Source of the DNA: Streptomyces sp. DvalAA-43
GTDB taxonomy: Bacteria > Actinomycetota > Actinomycetes > Streptomycetales > Streptomycetaceae
DNA: 64,000 bases
Direction of reading: 5' to 3'
NCBI RefSeq assembly: GCF_900091725.1
Contig: NZ_FMBW01000043.1
Location: 310,001 to 374,000, forward strand
Shown here: piece after piece, positions 1-9,465 of the stretch
Layout: each line of letters begins with the position of its first letter
How positions within the stretch are numbered: position 1 is the stretch's first letter
Position numbers and translations under genes: made by a program
Notes under the pieces: generated by a model
Told to the model about the DNA's origin: nothing
What the model saw: the letters and a program-made list of their open reading frames with translations, nothing else
Databases searched by the model: none

Positions 1-279
1 TTCTCCGCGGATCTGCGCGAACACGACCTGGTGGTGCTCGCGCTCTCCCGCGACCGCTACGGCCTGGCGCCCGAGGCCTACGACGCCTTCACCGCCGGGT
101 ACGGCTGGGACGTCCGTGAGTGGGAGGGCTGCGCGGTGCTGCGCGGTGCCCGGGAGACGGCCAGCTGTGCGTGGGTGTCCCAGCACGCACCGGCCAACCC
201 GAAGGCCCTCGCGGAATTCCGCCGCCGGGTGGCCTCGCTGCGCGACGGCGACACGGCGGTGCGGTGGTATCCGTTCTGA
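1..279 (+). CDS. C-terminal end of an aminoglycoside phosphotransferase-like protein (5' truncated by the window)
   Basis: The reading frame is open from base 1 and ends at the TGA at 277-279, so only the last 92 residues are present. The visible part (LRE-D lead-in, a Y-x-x-F-x-x-x-YGWDV stretch, and the RRV-x-x-LRDG tail) matches the C-terminal helical lobe seen in APH/choline kinase-like phosphotransferases of streptomycetes. The catalytic HxD loop and DxD metal site would lie upstream, outside the window, so activity and substrate cannot be judged. Such genes are often called resistance kinases without proof. The next gene converges on it from the other strand 36 bp downstream. Confidence 0.6.
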   Translation, partial: FSADLREHDLVVLALSRDRYGLAPEAYDAFTAGYGWDVREWEGCAVLRGARETASCAWVSQHAPANPKALAEFRRRVASLRDGDTAVRWYPF

Positions 280-315
280 GAGCCGTCCGCTGATCCGCCG
301 GACGGGGCCGGGCCC

Positions 316-1047
316 TCAGCCCGCCGCGACGCCGGCCGGCTCCCGCAGCGGCCAGTGGCCGTCGATCACCGCGTCCGCGGTGCCCTTGCGGCGCAGGAAC
401 TGCTGGAAGTCCGCCGCCCATTGCGCGTACCACTCCACCTGGCGCTCGTGCAGCTCGGCGGCGGTCAGCCCGGCCACCGAGCCGTGCCGCTCGGCTATGG
501 CGTACGCCACCCGGACCGCGGCCAGCGCGTCCGCCCCCGCGTCATGGGCCCCGCCGTGCACCACGCCGTACTCGACACAGACCGCCTCCAGGTTGCGCTT
601 GCCCTTGCGGTAGCGGTCGACGGACCGGTCGATGGTGTACGGGTCGATGACCGGGCCGATCCTGGCCCCGTCGAGCCGGTCGCTCAGCGACGGCAGCCCG
701 TGCCGGCGCAACTCCGCCGTGAGCAGCGTCAGGTCGAAGGCCGCGTTGTACGCGACGACCGGCACCCCCTGGCGCCAGTAGCCGGTGAGGGTCTCGGCGA
801 TCTCGTCGGCCACCTCGCGCACCGGCCTGCCCTCCGCCGCCGCCCGTTCGCTGCTGATGCCGTGGATCGCCGAGGCCTGCGCGGGGATCCGGATGCCCGG
901 ATCCGCCAGCCAGGTGCGCTGCCGCACCGGCTCCCCGTCCCTGCCGTCGACGCCGACGACCGCGGCCGTCACGATCCGGGCCTCCAGCGGTTCCGTACCC
1001 GTCGTCTCCAGGTCGAAGCCGACCAGCGCCTCCCGGTGCCAGCTCAT
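316..1047 (-). CDS. DEDDh 3'-5' exonuclease (DNA polymerase III epsilon-like)
   Basis: This 243-residue protein is a single DEDDh exonuclease domain. Exo I is FDLETTGT with D12 and E14, Exo II is N101-A-A-F-D105, and Exo III is H168-D-A-G-A-D173; these acidic residues bind two metal ions for hydrolysis of single-stranded 3' ends. I chose the ATG at 1045-1047 because a strong AAGGAGGT ribosome site sits about 6 nt upstream and the product then begins directly before the first beta strand; the frame stays open 63 bases further. There is no polymerase or helicase domain, so it is a stand-alone proofreading or repair nuclease. It lies 78 bp downstream of the SAV2148-like gene on the same strand and may be cotranscribed with it. 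Confidence 0.85.
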   Translation of the reverse strand: MSWHREALVGFDLETTGTEPLEARIVTAAVVGVDGRDGEPVRQRTWLADPGIRIPAQASAIHGISSERAAAEGRPVREVADEIAETLTGYWRQGVPVVAYNAAFDLTLLTAELRRHGLPSLSDRLDGARIGPVIDPYTIDRSVDRYRKGKRNLEAVCVEYGVVHGGAHDAGADALAAVRVAYAIAERHGSVAGLTAAELHERQVEWYAQWAADFQQFLRRKGTADAVIDGHWPLREPAGVAAG

Positions 1048-1125
1048 CCCGTACCTCCTTCGTGGTGCTCTCCCCCAGGTGGTGACCACCCTCGCACGCA
1101 CCACTGACAACGCGGACCCGGCCCC

Positions 1126-2439
1126 TCAGGAGACGGGCCGGGAGTCCGTCCACACGGACTCGAATTCCTCGCGGTACGTCTCGAAGAGCCCGTGCTCGTT
1201 GTCCTGCCCCGCCCGGACCACGGCGCGCCCGCCGCCGCGCAGCACCAGCACGGGGGCCTCCATGCCGCGTGCGCGCCGCAGATAGGTCTGGACGACCCCG
1301 ACCGCGTCCGTCCCGTCGCCGTCCACCAGATAGGCCGTGAAGCGCGGGGTCTCGTCGAACACATGGATCTCGAAGGCGCCGGGGTCGCGGAGCTTGGAGC
1401 GGACCCGGCGCATGTGGAGGATGTTCATCTCCACCGACCGGCTCAGCTCGCCCTTCTTCAGGCCCAGCTCCCGCTCCCGGCGTTTGACCGCGCTGCTGGC
1501 AGGATTGATGAAGAGCAGCCGGACCCGGCAGCCCGACTCGGCGAGCCGGATGAGCCTGCGGCCGGAGAAGTTCTGCACCAGCAGGTTGAGTCCTATGCCG
1601 ATCGCGTCGAGCCGGCGCGAACCGCCGAAGAGGTCCTCGGCCGGCAGCTGGCGCTGGAGCCGCACCCGGTCGGAGTGGACGGAGACCACGTCCGCGTACC
1701 GGTCGCCGACCAGCTCCTCGACGGCGTCGACCGGGAGCCGGTCGGCCGACGGGACCCCGGCCCCGCTGCCCAGGATCTCCAGGAGCCGGGCGGAGGCCCG
1801 CTCGGCCTGGGCGAGGACGGCCTCGTTCAGTGCGCGGTTGCGGGAGACCACGTTGCGGGCGACCTCCAGCTCGTCGAGGGCCAGCTCCACCTCGCGCCGG
1901 TCGTCGAAGTACGCCTCGAAGCACGGCCAGTGCTGGACCATCAGCTCACGCAGCTGGGGCAGCGTGAGGAAGCTGAGGACGTTGTCGTCGGCGGGGTCCA
2001 GCAGATAGCCCTTGCGGCGCGAGACCTCGCGCACGGCGACGGCGCGCTGCACCCACTCCTGCCCGGCCGGTCCGGCGGCGGCCACCACCCAGTCCTCGCC
2101 GTGGACCGGCTCGTAGATGGGCCGGAGCACCGCGGCGACCACGGCGCGCAACCGCTGTTCCACGAGATTCAGCCAGATGTAGGCGCGCCCGGCCCGCTGG
2201 GCGCGCGTACGCACCTCGCTCCAGGCGTCCGCTCCCCAGTCCAGTTCCGCGCCGATCTCCATGGGCTGCGCAAGCGATACCGCCCCTGGTGGGACATCGG
2301 TGGAATCCCCCTCGTGACCTGGGTCACCTGGGGGCAGCTCGAATCCTCCCGAGCTCACCCGCGCACCGCCTTCCACTCCCCCACCAACGATCAAGGAAGG
2401 GTACTCCGGGAGCGGGAGCCGGTGCAGCCGGATGCGCAT
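1126..2439 (-). CDS. SAV2148-family HEPN domain protein
   Basis: A 437-residue protein that I recognise as the conserved actinobacterial family named after SAV2148. The N-terminal ~65 residues are low complexity and Gly/Pro-rich; the conserved body starts at the AELDWGADAW segment and contains the family hallmarks RAYIWLNLVEQRLR, YLLDPADDNVLSF and EMNILHMRR. Family members are said to contain a HEPN-like helical domain and a C-terminal phospholipase-D-like region. I cannot point to a convincing R-x4-6-H ribonuclease motif, so RNase activity is not claimed. The ATG at 2437-2439 was chosen because homologues keep the RLHRLPLP leader; a start near residue 61 cannot be excluded. It is transcribed away from glgX across a 335-bp intergenic region. 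Confidence 0.75.
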   Translation of the reverse strand: MRIRLHRLPLPEYPSLIVGGGVEGGARVSSGGFELPPGDPGHEGDSTDVPPGAVSLAQPMEIGAELDWGADAWSEVRTRAQRAGRAYIWLNLVEQRLRAVVAAVLRPIYEPVHGEDWVVAAAGPAGQEWVQRAVAVREVSRRKGYLLDPADDNVLSFLTLPQLRELMVQHWPCFEAYFDDRREVELALDELEVARNVVSRNRALNEAVLAQAERASARLLEILGSGAGVPSADRLPVDAVEELVGDRYADVVSVHSDRVRLQRQLPAEDLFGGSRRLDAIGIGLNLLVQNFSGRRLIRLAESGCRVRLLFINPASSAVKRRERELGLKKGELSRSVEMNILHMRRVRSKLRDPGAFEIHVFDETPRFTAYLVDGDGTDAVGVVQTYLRRARGMEAPVLVLRGGGRAVVRAGQDNEHGLFETYREEFESVWTDSRPVS

Positions 2440-2774
2440 GCTGCTTCGTCAACTCCCGTGTACCGCAGGCATGTTCCCGTCGGCAAGATCTGCCGTAGTG
2501 AGGGGATTCATAGTGATTAAGCACCCCATCCGGGGCCCCGCGCGGGGCGGCGGCCGGATTCCGGGGCCCGGATCCGGGTGCCGGGCGACGCGGAGGGGCC
2601 CGATGTTGACCGGACCGCGCGACGCCGCCCGCCGATTGCCGGTCGGTCTTAGGTAGCCGCACCTCTTTCGGGGAAGATCTGGCTCCGGGGCCGTCCGGCG
2701 GATCAGGGCCGGACGGGGCCCGGACGTGTCCGCTAGCTCCAGGTACCCGGATCAGAAGTGGAGGAGTCGAGCCC
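2440..2774. promoter_or_regulatory. Divergent intergenic region between the HEPN gene and glgX
   Basis: 335 bp without a credible gene. It must hold the promoters of both flanking genes. The stretch 2505-2530 is the most AT-rich part and is the best place for a -10 element, but no -35/-10 pair is clear. The ribosome site of glgX (GGAGGAG, about 2760-2766) is at the right end. Confidence 0.4.
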
Positions 2775-4940
2775 ATGCAGGTCTGGCCGGGACAGGCGTA
2801 TCCCCTCGGCGCCACGTACGACGGCGCCGGGACCAACTTCGCGGTCTTCTCGGAGGCCGCCAGACGAATCGAGTTGTGCCTGCTGCACGACGACGGTTCC
2901 GAGACGGCGGTGGAGCTCAGGGAGACCGACGCCTTCGTCCGCCATGCCTATCTGCCCGGGGTGATGCCCGGGCAGCGGTACGGATTCAGGGTCCACGGGC
3001 CGTACGAGCCGGAGCGCGGCGCCCGCTGCAATTCGGCCAAGCTGCTGCTCGACCCGTACGCCCGTGCCGTCGCCGGCCAGATCCGGTGGGGCGAGGCGGT
3101 GTACGGCTATCCGTTCGGCCGGCCCGACGCGCGCAACGATCTCGACTCGGCACCGCACACCATGACCTCGGTCGTGGTCAACCCCTACTTCGACTGGGGC
3201 GACGACCGGCGGCCCCGTACGGACTACCACCGCACGGTGATCTACGAGGCCCATGTGAAGGGCCTGACGATGCTCCACCCGGGGCTGCCGAAGGAGCTGC
3301 GCGGCACCTACGCGGGTCTGGCCCATCCGGAGGTGATCGCCCATCTGACGGAACTGGGCGTCACGGCGATCGAGCTGATGCCGGTCCACCAGTTCGTCCA
3401 GGACCACCGGCTGGCCGACGCCGGGCTGGCCAATTACTGGGGCTACAACACCATCGGCTTCTTCGCCCCGCACAACGCCTACGCCTCCTGGGGCGACCGC
3501 GGCGAACAGGTGCTGGAGTTCAAGCAGGCCGTACGGGCGCTGCACCAGGCGGGCATCGAGGTGATCCTCGACGTGGTCTACAACCACACCGCGGAGGGCA
3601 ACCACCTGGGTCCGACGCTCTCCTTCCGGGGCCTGGACAACGCCTCGTACTACCGGCTCGCGGACGACCAGCGGTACTACATGGACACCACGGGGACCGG
3701 GAACTCCCTGCTGATGCGGTCGCCGCACGTGCTCCAGCTGATCATGGACTCGCTGCGGTACTGGGTCACCGAGATGCACGTGGACGGCTTCCGCTTCGAT
3801 CTGGCGGCCACCCTGGCCCGGCAGTTCCACGAGGTGGACCGGCTGTCGTCGTTCTTCGACCTGGTGCAGCAGGACCCGGTGGTCAGCCAGGTGAAGCTCA
3901 TCGCCGAGCCGTGGGACGTGGGCGAGGGCGGCTACCAGGTGGGGAACTTCCCGCCGCTGTGGACCGAGTGGAACGGCAAGTACCGGGACACCGTACGGGA
4001 CCTGTGGCGGGGCGAGCCGCGGACGCTGGCCGAGTTCGCGGGGCGGCTGACCGGCTCGTCGGACCTGTACCAGGACGACGGGCGGCGCCCGCTCGCCTCG
4101 ATCAACTTCACCACCTGCCACGACGGGTTCACCCTGCACGACCTGGTCTCGTACAACGACAAGCACAACGAGGCGAACGGCGAGGGCAACCGGGACGGCG
4201 AGAGCCACAACCGGTCCTGGAACTGCGGCACGGAGGGCGGTACCGACCAGCCGGAGGTCCTCGGTCTGCGGACCCGGCAGATGCGGAACTTCATCGCCAC
4301 GCTGATGCTGTCGCAGGGCGTGCCGATGCTGAGCCACGGCGACGAGTTCGCGCGTACCCAGCAGGGCAACAACAACGCGTACTGCCAGGACAGCGAGTTG
4401 TCGTGGGTGCACTGGCCCGACCCGGCCGAGGCCGCCGGGGACGACACGGAGGACGCCGACCGGGACACGGCGGAGGAGCCGGGCAGCAGTCTGCTGGAGT
4501 TCACCCGGGCGATGGTCTGGCTCCGCCGCGACCATCCCGTCTTCCGGCGCCGCCGGTTCTTCCACGGCCGTCCGGTCGAGGGCACCCACGACGAGCTCTC
4601 GGACATCGCGTGGTTCACGCCGGAGGGCGGCGAGATGACGCAGCGGGACTGGCAGGCCGCGCACGCCAAGGCGCTGACGGTCTTCCTCAACGGGCACGCG
4701 ATCTCGGAGCCGGGGCCGCGCGGCGAGCGGATCTCCGACGACTCGTTCCTGCTGATGTTCAACGCGAGCGCGGAGACGCTGGAGTTCTCCGTACCGGTGA
4801 ATCACGGCCGGCAGTGGCTGGTGGTGGTCGACACGGCGCGCCCGGTCGGTGTCATGCCCGGCTCGGGGCCGAAGGTGGCCGCGGGCGATCGGGTGACACT
4901 GGTCGGACGCAGTATGGCGGTGCTCCAGCGGCCCGCGTAG
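2775..4940 (+). CDS. glgX: Glycogen debranching enzyme GlgX (GH13 isoamylase type)
   Basis: A 721-residue enzyme that hydrolyses alpha-1,6 branches of glycogen and phosphorylase limit dextrins in the cytoplasm. Order of domains: N-terminal CBM48-like beta-sandwich (about 1-130), GH13 TIM barrel (about 150-580), C-terminal beta domain. Catalytic residues can be placed: nucleophile D342 in FRFDLA, acid/base E378 in AEPWD and transition-state D450 in CHDGFT, with DVVYNHT as conserved region I. Length and motif spacing match GlgX. The ATG at 2775 follows a GGAGGAG site. A 35-residue Asp/Glu-rich insertion (DDTEDADRDTAEE) precedes the C-terminal domain. treY follows 90 bp downstream on the same strand, so released maltodextrins can feed TreY/TreZ. 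Confidence 0.95.
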   Translation: MQVWPGQAYPLGATYDGAGTNFAVFSEAARRIELCLLHDDGSETAVELRETDAFVRHAYLPGVMPGQRYGFRVHGPYEPERGARCNSAKLLLDPYARAVAGQIRWGEAVYGYPFGRPDARNDLDSAPHTMTSVVVNPYFDWGDDRRPRTDYHRTVIYEAHVKGLTMLHPGLPKELRGTYAGLAHPEVIAHLTELGVTAIELMPVHQFVQDHRLADAGLANYWGYNTIGFFAPHNAYASWGDRGEQVLEFKQAVRALHQAGIEVILDVVYNHTAEGNHLGPTLSFRGLDNASYYRLADDQRYYMDTTGTGNSLLMRSPHVLQLIMDSLRYWVTEMHVDGFRFDLAATLARQFHEVDRLSSFFDLVQQDPVVSQVKLIAEPWDVGEGGYQVGNFPPLWTEWNGKYRDTVRDLWRGEPRTLAEFAGRLTGSSDLYQDDGRRPLASINFTTCHDGFTLHDLVSYNDKHNEANGEGNRDGESHNRSWNCGTEGGTDQPEVLGLRTRQMRNFIATLMLSQGVPMLSHGDEFARTQQGNNNAYCQDSELSWVHWPDPAEAAGDDTEDADRDTAEEPGSSLLEFTRAMVWLRRDHPVFRRRRFFHGRPVEGTHDELSDIAWFTPEGGEMTQRDWQAAHAKALTVFLNGHAISEPGPRGERISDDSFLLMFNASAETLEFSVPVNHGRQWLVVVDTARPVGVMPGSGPKVAAGDRVTLVGRSMAVLQRPA

Positions 4941-5030
4941 GGCGTGTCCGGCCGCCGGGGCACACCGCCGGTCGAGCCCTTTGCGGCGTTCCGTGACACA
5001 GAAGCCGCCAGGCTGGGTACGAACGTCCGC

Positions 5031-7427
5031 ATGACGCCCACCGCCACCTACCGCCTCCAGCTCCAGCCCGGCTTCCCGTTCTCGGCCGCCGGACACGCCG
5101 TGCCGTATCTCGCCGCGCTCGGCGTCTCTCATCTGCACCTGTCGCCGGTCCTGGAGGCCGTGCCCGGCTCCCGGCACGGCTACGACGTCGTCGACCACGG
5201 CCGCGTCCGCGCCGAGCTCGGCGGTGAGGAGGGGCTGCGGGAGCTGGCCCGCACGGCGCGTGAGCACGGTCTCGGGCTGATCGTGGACATCGTGCCGAAC
5301 CACATGGCCGCCGTCCCCCGCCACAACCACGCGCTGCGGGAGGTACTGCGCGAGGGTCCCGGGTCCCCGTACGCCCGCTGGTTCGACATCGACTGGGCGG
5401 CGGGCGGCGGCAAGGTGCTGCTGCCGGTGCTCGGCGGCCGGATCGGCGAGGAAATGGACCGGCTCCGGGTGGACGGGGACGTGCTGCGCCACGGCGAGCA
5501 GGAGTTCCCGCTGCGGACCGGCACGGCCGGGCTGCCGCTGCCCGAGCTGCTGGAGGCCCAGCACTACCGGCTGGGCTGGTGGCGGCTGGCCCGTACCGAG
5601 CTGAACTACCGGCGGTTCTTCACGATCTCGGAGCTCATCGGGGTGCGGGTGGAGGACCCCGAGGTCTTCGCCGCCACCCACGGCAAGATCCTCGAACTGG
5701 TCCGGGACGGTGTCGTCGACGGTCTGCGCATCGACCACCCGGACGGGCTGGCCGACCCCGCGGCCTATCTGGCGCGGCTCTCGGCGGCGACCGGCGGGCG
5801 GTGGACGGTGGTGGAGAAGATCCTCACCGGCGACGAACGGCTGCCCGCGGACTGGGCCGTCGCGGGAACCACCGGGTACGACGTGCTGCACCGGATCGAC
5901 GGGCTGTTCGTCGACCCGATGGGCGCCGCCGAGCTGGTCGGCCGCTACCGGGAGTACGCGGGGCCCGCCGGTGACCGAGGGGGCTACTGGACGTCGACCG
6001 TCCGCCGTGCCGCGTACCGGGTGGTGACGCATGAACTGGCCGCCGAGACCGAGCTGCTGACCCGGCTCGCGGCACGGATCTGCGCGGCGGACCCAGCGCT
6101 GCGCGACCACGCCCCGTGGACGCTGCACGCCGCGGTGCGCGAACTGCTCGTGCGGGTGCCCGTCTACCGCCCGTACGCGACGGCGGGCGGGCCCCGCACG
6201 CGGACGGCGGAGGAGACCCTGCCGGACTCGACCGTCCGGGACGCGAAGGCGGCGTTCGCCGTCGCGGAGGAGGCGTCGGCCGTCGATGTGGTCCGGGAGC
6301 TGGCGCTGGGGCGGCTGGGCGAGGGGCCCGAGCGGGCCGCGTTCTGCGCCCGGTTCGCGCAGACCGCATCCGCGCTGCGCGCCAAGTCGGTCGAGGACAC
6401 CGCGTTCTACCGGTACGTTCCGCTGGTCTCGGCGAACGAGGTGGGCGGCGATCCCGGACAGCCCGCGGTGACCCCGGAGGGGTTCCACGCGTTCTGCGCC
6501 CGGCTGGCTCGCGACTGGCCGGCCACCGGCACGGCGCTGACCACCCACGACACCAAGCGGAGCGCCGATGTACGGGCCCGGATCGCGGTGCTGACGGAGT
6601 GCCCGGAGTCGTGGTCCGGGCTGCTGACGGAGCTGGAGCGGGCGACCCCGGCCACCGCTCCCGACGCGCAGCTCGCCTGGCAGGCCTGGCAGACGGCCGT
6701 GGGCTGCGCGCGGCTGCCGGGCGGCGAGATGGCGGGCCGGCTGGAGCCGGCGCTGTTGAAGGCGGTCCGCGAGGCGGGGCTCTTCACCAGCTGGACCGAG
6801 TCCGATCCGGCGTACGAGCGGGCGGTGACGGACTTCGTCGCGGCCGGTCCGGCCGCGGGCGGCGGTCCGGTGCGCGAGACGCTGGAGCGGTTCGCGCACA
6901 CGCTCGATCCGTATGTGCGGGCCAATGTGCTGGGTGCGGCGCTGGTGCATCTGACGATGCCGGGGGTGCCGGATCTGTACCAGGGCACGGAGCGGGAGTA
7001 CCTGGCCCTGGTCGACCCGGACAACCGGCGTCCGTTCCGCACGCCGTCCGGGGACGCGGCCTCCGGCGAGAAGGGCGAGCTCACGGCGGTCGCCCTGCGG
7101 CTGCGGCGCGACCGGCCGGAGGTGTTCGGCGAGTCCGGTACGTATGCCCCGCTGGACGCCCGGGGCCCGGCGGCCGCGCACTGTCTGGCGTTCTGCCGCT
7201 CCGGCGAGGTGGTCACCGCGGTGACCAGGCTGTCGTTGCGGCTGGCCGAGTCGGGCGGCTGGCACGACACGGAACTGACGCTGCCGGACGACGGGCCGTG
7301 GACCGATCTGCTGGCCCCCGGCCGGGAGTTCGCCGGGGGTTCGGTCGCGCTCGCCGAGCTCTTCGCCGGACGGCCGGTGGCGCTGCTCAGCCGGGCCGGA
7401 CGAGAAGGGCCCGCGGACCACGGGTGA
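5031..7427 (+). CDS. treY: Malto-oligosyltrehalose synthase TreY
   Basis: 798 residues, GH13_26. It isomerises the reducing-end alpha-1,4 bond of maltodextrins to an alpha,alpha-1,1 bond; TreZ then releases trehalose. The start MTPTATYRLQLQPGFPF is the classical N-terminus of the family, so I prefer the ATG at 5031 to the in-frame GTG at 4944 directly after glgX; neither has a strong ribosome site. Nucleophile D235 lies in GLRIDHPDGL and the acid/base E262 in VVEKIL. The YQGTE motif and the DPDNRRP motif near the C-terminus are also family features. Its last 41 bp overlap the convergent P450-like gene. The partner treZ is not adjacent but 5.7 kb away. Confidence 0.93.
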   Translation: MTPTATYRLQLQPGFPFSAAGHAVPYLAALGVSHLHLSPVLEAVPGSRHGYDVVDHGRVRAELGGEEGLRELARTAREHGLGLIVDIVPNHMAAVPRHNHALREVLREGPGSPYARWFDIDWAAGGGKVLLPVLGGRIGEEMDRLRVDGDVLRHGEQEFPLRTGTAGLPLPELLEAQHYRLGWWRLARTELNYRRFFTISELIGVRVEDPEVFAATHGKILELVRDGVVDGLRIDHPDGLADPAAYLARLSAATGGRWTVVEKILTGDERLPADWAVAGTTGYDVLHRIDGLFVDPMGAAELVGRYREYAGPAGDRGGYWTSTVRRAAYRVVTHELAAETELLTRLAARICAADPALRDHAPWTLHAAVRELLVRVPVYRPYATAGGPRTRTAEETLPDSTVRDAKAAFAVAEEASAVDVVRELALGRLGEGPERAAFCARFAQTASALRAKSVEDTAFYRYVPLVSANEVGGDPGQPAVTPEGFHAFCARLARDWPATGTALTTHDTKRSADVRARIAVLTECPESWSGLLTELERATPATAPDAQLAWQAWQTAVGCARLPGGEMAGRLEPALLKAVREAGLFTSWTESDPAYERAVTDFVAAGPAAGGGPVRETLERFAHTLDPYVRANVLGAALVHLTMPGVPDLYQGTEREYLALVDPDNRRPFRTPSGDAASGEKGELTAVALRLRRDRPEVFGESGTYAPLDARGPAAAHCLAFCRSGEVVTAVTRLSLRLAESGGWHDTELTLPDDGPWTDLLAPGREFAGGSVALAELFAGRPVALLSRAGREGPADHG

Positions 7428-8478
7428 GCAGCCCGGTGCCCGCCGGGCGGAATCCGTCCGCCCAGCGGAGACGGGGCATCGCGTCGAGCAGCGCGCCCAG
7501 CCCCTGCCCTGCCTCCAGCCTGCCGAGCAGGACGGCCGGGCAGGACGCGGGGCCGGTGAGGGACCGGCCCTGGTCGCGGCGGAAGGGATCGAAGCGGTCG
7601 GGGGCGGCGAACCGTTCCGGATCGCGGCCGGCCGAGCCGATCAGACAGGCCACGTCCGCCCCGGCGGGCAGGGTGCCGCCGCTGAGGGTGACCTCGGTGA
7701 CGGTGCGGCGCAGCACCACCTGGACCGGCGGGTCGCGGCGCAGCGACTCCGTCCAGGCCCGGTCGGCCAGGGCGGGTTCGACGCGCAGGGCGGCGAGCAG
7801 GTCGGGGTCGTCCAGCACATTGGCGAGGAACGAGGCGAGGGCGGTCTCGCGGAGGGCGGTGTACCGGGTGCAGGGCAGGGCGGCGCCGCCCGCGGGGGTG
7901 CCGGACGGCCGGAGGACGTACGGGCGGGGGCTCGTGCCGGTGGTCGCGCCGACGGGCAGCCAGCGGCAGAACTCCTCGACGAGGTCGGCCTGTTGGCGCC
8001 CCGCGATCCGGCGTGCCAGCACGTACGCGGTCCGTTCGATCCGTGCGGCCAGGTGACGCGGTATCGGACCGGGGGCGGCCGCGTGGTGCTTCCGGGGTGC
8101 GCAGCGGGGGCCGCCGTGGCAGAGGCCGAGCGGGGCGGGGCCGCCCCGGGGCGCGGTGTCGTGCGGGAGGCCGGTGAACCGGGGGTCGGTGAGGGCCGTG
8201 GCCACGTCCGCGTACCGGCTGACCAGCCAGGCGCCCAGGGGCACGTCGTAGCTGAGCGGGTATGCCTCGCGCAGGACGCGGTAGAGCCGGTAGGGGTCGT
8301 GCGCCGCGCCGGGTGCGAGCAGGCTGGGGCCGGTGCTCCGGCGGGGGCCGCGCGCCGGTCGGCCGGTCCGGCGGCCGAGGTCCGGTGCGGGTATGCCTTC
8401 CGGCGCGTCGGCCTGCATCGGGTACCCCCGGGGCGTCAGGGCGCCGGTGTGCGGCGCGGTTTCCCACCAGGGGATCAC
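7387..8478 (-). CDS. Short, degenerate cytochrome P450-like protein
   Basis: 363 residues against the usual 400 or more. Recognisable pieces are the N-terminal DPY-x-LY-x-x-LRE-x-YPLSYD, the DPRFTGLP strand, the K-helix region TESLRRDPPVQ and the strand GGTLPAGADVACLIGSAGRDP before a meander-like FDPFR. The heme loop is abnormal: a Cys is kept in LTGPASCPAVLLGRLEA but the preceding F-x-x-G-x-H residues are lost. The I-helix AG-x-ET motif is replaced by ALRET, and the segment before it looks shortened. It may be an inactive or highly divergent P450. The start is uncertain: GTG at 8478 gives the longest product, and an ATG at 8418 with GGGGGT upstream is an alternative. The 3' end overlaps treY. 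Confidence 0.55.
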   Translation of the reverse strand: MIPWWETAPHTGALTPRGYPMQADAPEGIPAPDLGRRTGRPARGPRRSTGPSLLAPGAAHDPYRLYRVLREAYPLSYDVPLGAWLVSRYADVATALTDPRFTGLPHDTAPRGGPAPLGLCHGGPRCAPRKHHAAAPGPIPRHLAARIERTAYVLARRIAGRQQADLVEEFCRWLPVGATTGTSPRPYVLRPSGTPAGGAALPCTRYTALRETALASFLANVLDDPDLLAALRVEPALADRAWTESLRRDPPVQVVLRRTVTEVTLSGGTLPAGADVACLIGSAGRDPERFAAPDRFDPFRRDQGRSLTGPASCPAVLLGRLEAGQGLGALLDAMPRLRWADGFRPAGTGLLTRGPRALLVRPG

Positions 8479-8652
8479 CGGCGGGGGCGTCGCGCAGTCG
8501 GCGTACGGCTGTCCGGGTGACCACGGTACGCCCGGACGGGGGGTCCCGGTCGGGGGTCCCGGTCGGCCGGCGGCCGGGGTCTCAGTCCGCCGGCGTCCGG
8601 GGGCGGAACGGCCGGACGGTCCCGAGCAGGTCCGTGAACGCGGCGGCGCCGG

Positions 8653-9225
8653 TCAGCCCGACGCGGGCGGTCCGGGGACGGGCGTGGAGAGCCGGAAGCT
8701 CATCCGGCCGAAGCTCACCTGGTCCCCGTCGCGGACCGGGACGGTGCCGATGACCCGCTGGCCGTTGACGCAGGTGCCGTTGGTCGAGCCGAGGTCGCGC
8801 AGCAGCCAGCTGCCGCCCCGCACGGTGAGTTCCGCGTGCATCCGGGAGACGGTCTCGTGGCTGAGCCGCAGTCCGTTGCCGGGATCGCGGCCGATCAGCA
8901 GGGGGTGCGGGCTCGGCGCGGGGAGCAGGAGCTTCGGGAGCCGCTCGGTCTGCCAGACCCGGCGTACCCGGCCGGGGAATCCGGACACCCCGCCCACCAC
9001 CCGGAGTATCCGCCGTGACCAGCGGCCCTCGCCCTCCAGGTCGGCGGTGAGGGCGTCCAGTTCATCGGAGCGCCGGGCGGTGAGGGCCAGTTCCATGCGC
9101 CGCATGAAGGTGTCGTGGGACAGCCTTCCCTGTGCCGCGCCGTCTCTGAGCACGCCGAGCACACGGTCGCGCTGGGCGTCGGACAGCCGCGCGGGATACG
9201 TGTGGGACTCGAAGGAGGACGTCAC
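8653..9225 (-). CDS. DUF1707 plus FHA domain protein
   Basis: 190 residues in two domains. Residues about 12-65 are a DUF1707 (SHOCT-like) module with the RLSDAQRDRVLGVLRDG and FMRRMELALTARR signatures. Residues about 105-185 are a forkhead-associated domain with the phosphothreonine-binding core GRDP, SRMHAEL and GSTNGTCVNG. FHA domains bind phosphothreonine peptides, so this is a likely adaptor in Ser/Thr kinase signalling; two kinases lie 16 kb away but no direct link is visible. The GTG at 9223-9225 is preceded by few purines, so the start is only moderately certain. Confidence 0.85.
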   Translation of the reverse strand: MTSSFESHTYPARLSDAQRDRVLGVLRDGAAQGRLSHDTFMRRMELALTARRSDELDALTADLEGEGRWSRRILRVVGGVSGFPGRVRRVWQTERLPKLLLPAPSPHPLLIGRDPGNGLRLSHETVSRMHAELTVRGGSWLLRDLGSTNGTCVNGQRVIGTVPVRDGDQVSFGRMSFRLSTPVPGPPASG

Positions 9226-9465
9226 GCGCCCAATTGTCGGTCCGACCGCCCCGGAGTGTCCAGAACGGGCCCGTACTCTCCCCGGCCGACGCTCCCGTTC
9301 CGCCCTCGCTCCCCGCCCCGGCCCACGCCCGTACCCTCCCCGGCCCGCTCGGAACGCCTGCCGCGGATATCCCCGCGCACGGCCGCGGAGACGTTGCTAC
9401 TGTCTGCCGCCGCGGGCCGCCCGGCACCCACCGGGCGGCTCTCCCGAGCACCTCAAGGAGCTTGT

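Noticed and set aside
2440..2774. A small gene starting GTG at about 2512
   Set aside because: The frame is short, low complexity, without ribosome site or recognisable sequence.
4944..5030. GTG at 4944 as the treY start
   Set aside because: It adds 29 residues with no conservation and no ribosome site; the family start is at 5031.
2733..7421. A 1562-codon open frame antisense to glgX and treY, and other very long antisense frames
   Set aside because: High third-position GC keeps antisense frames open in this genome. Their translations are His/Arg/Pro/Gln-rich without any domain, and the sense strand carries full enzymes.
9270..9345. Direct repeat CCCGTACYCTCCCCGGCC (two copies 58 bp apart) upstream of the acetyltransferase
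   Set aside because: It lies in C-rich low-complexity sequence where such similarity arises easily, and has no dyad.
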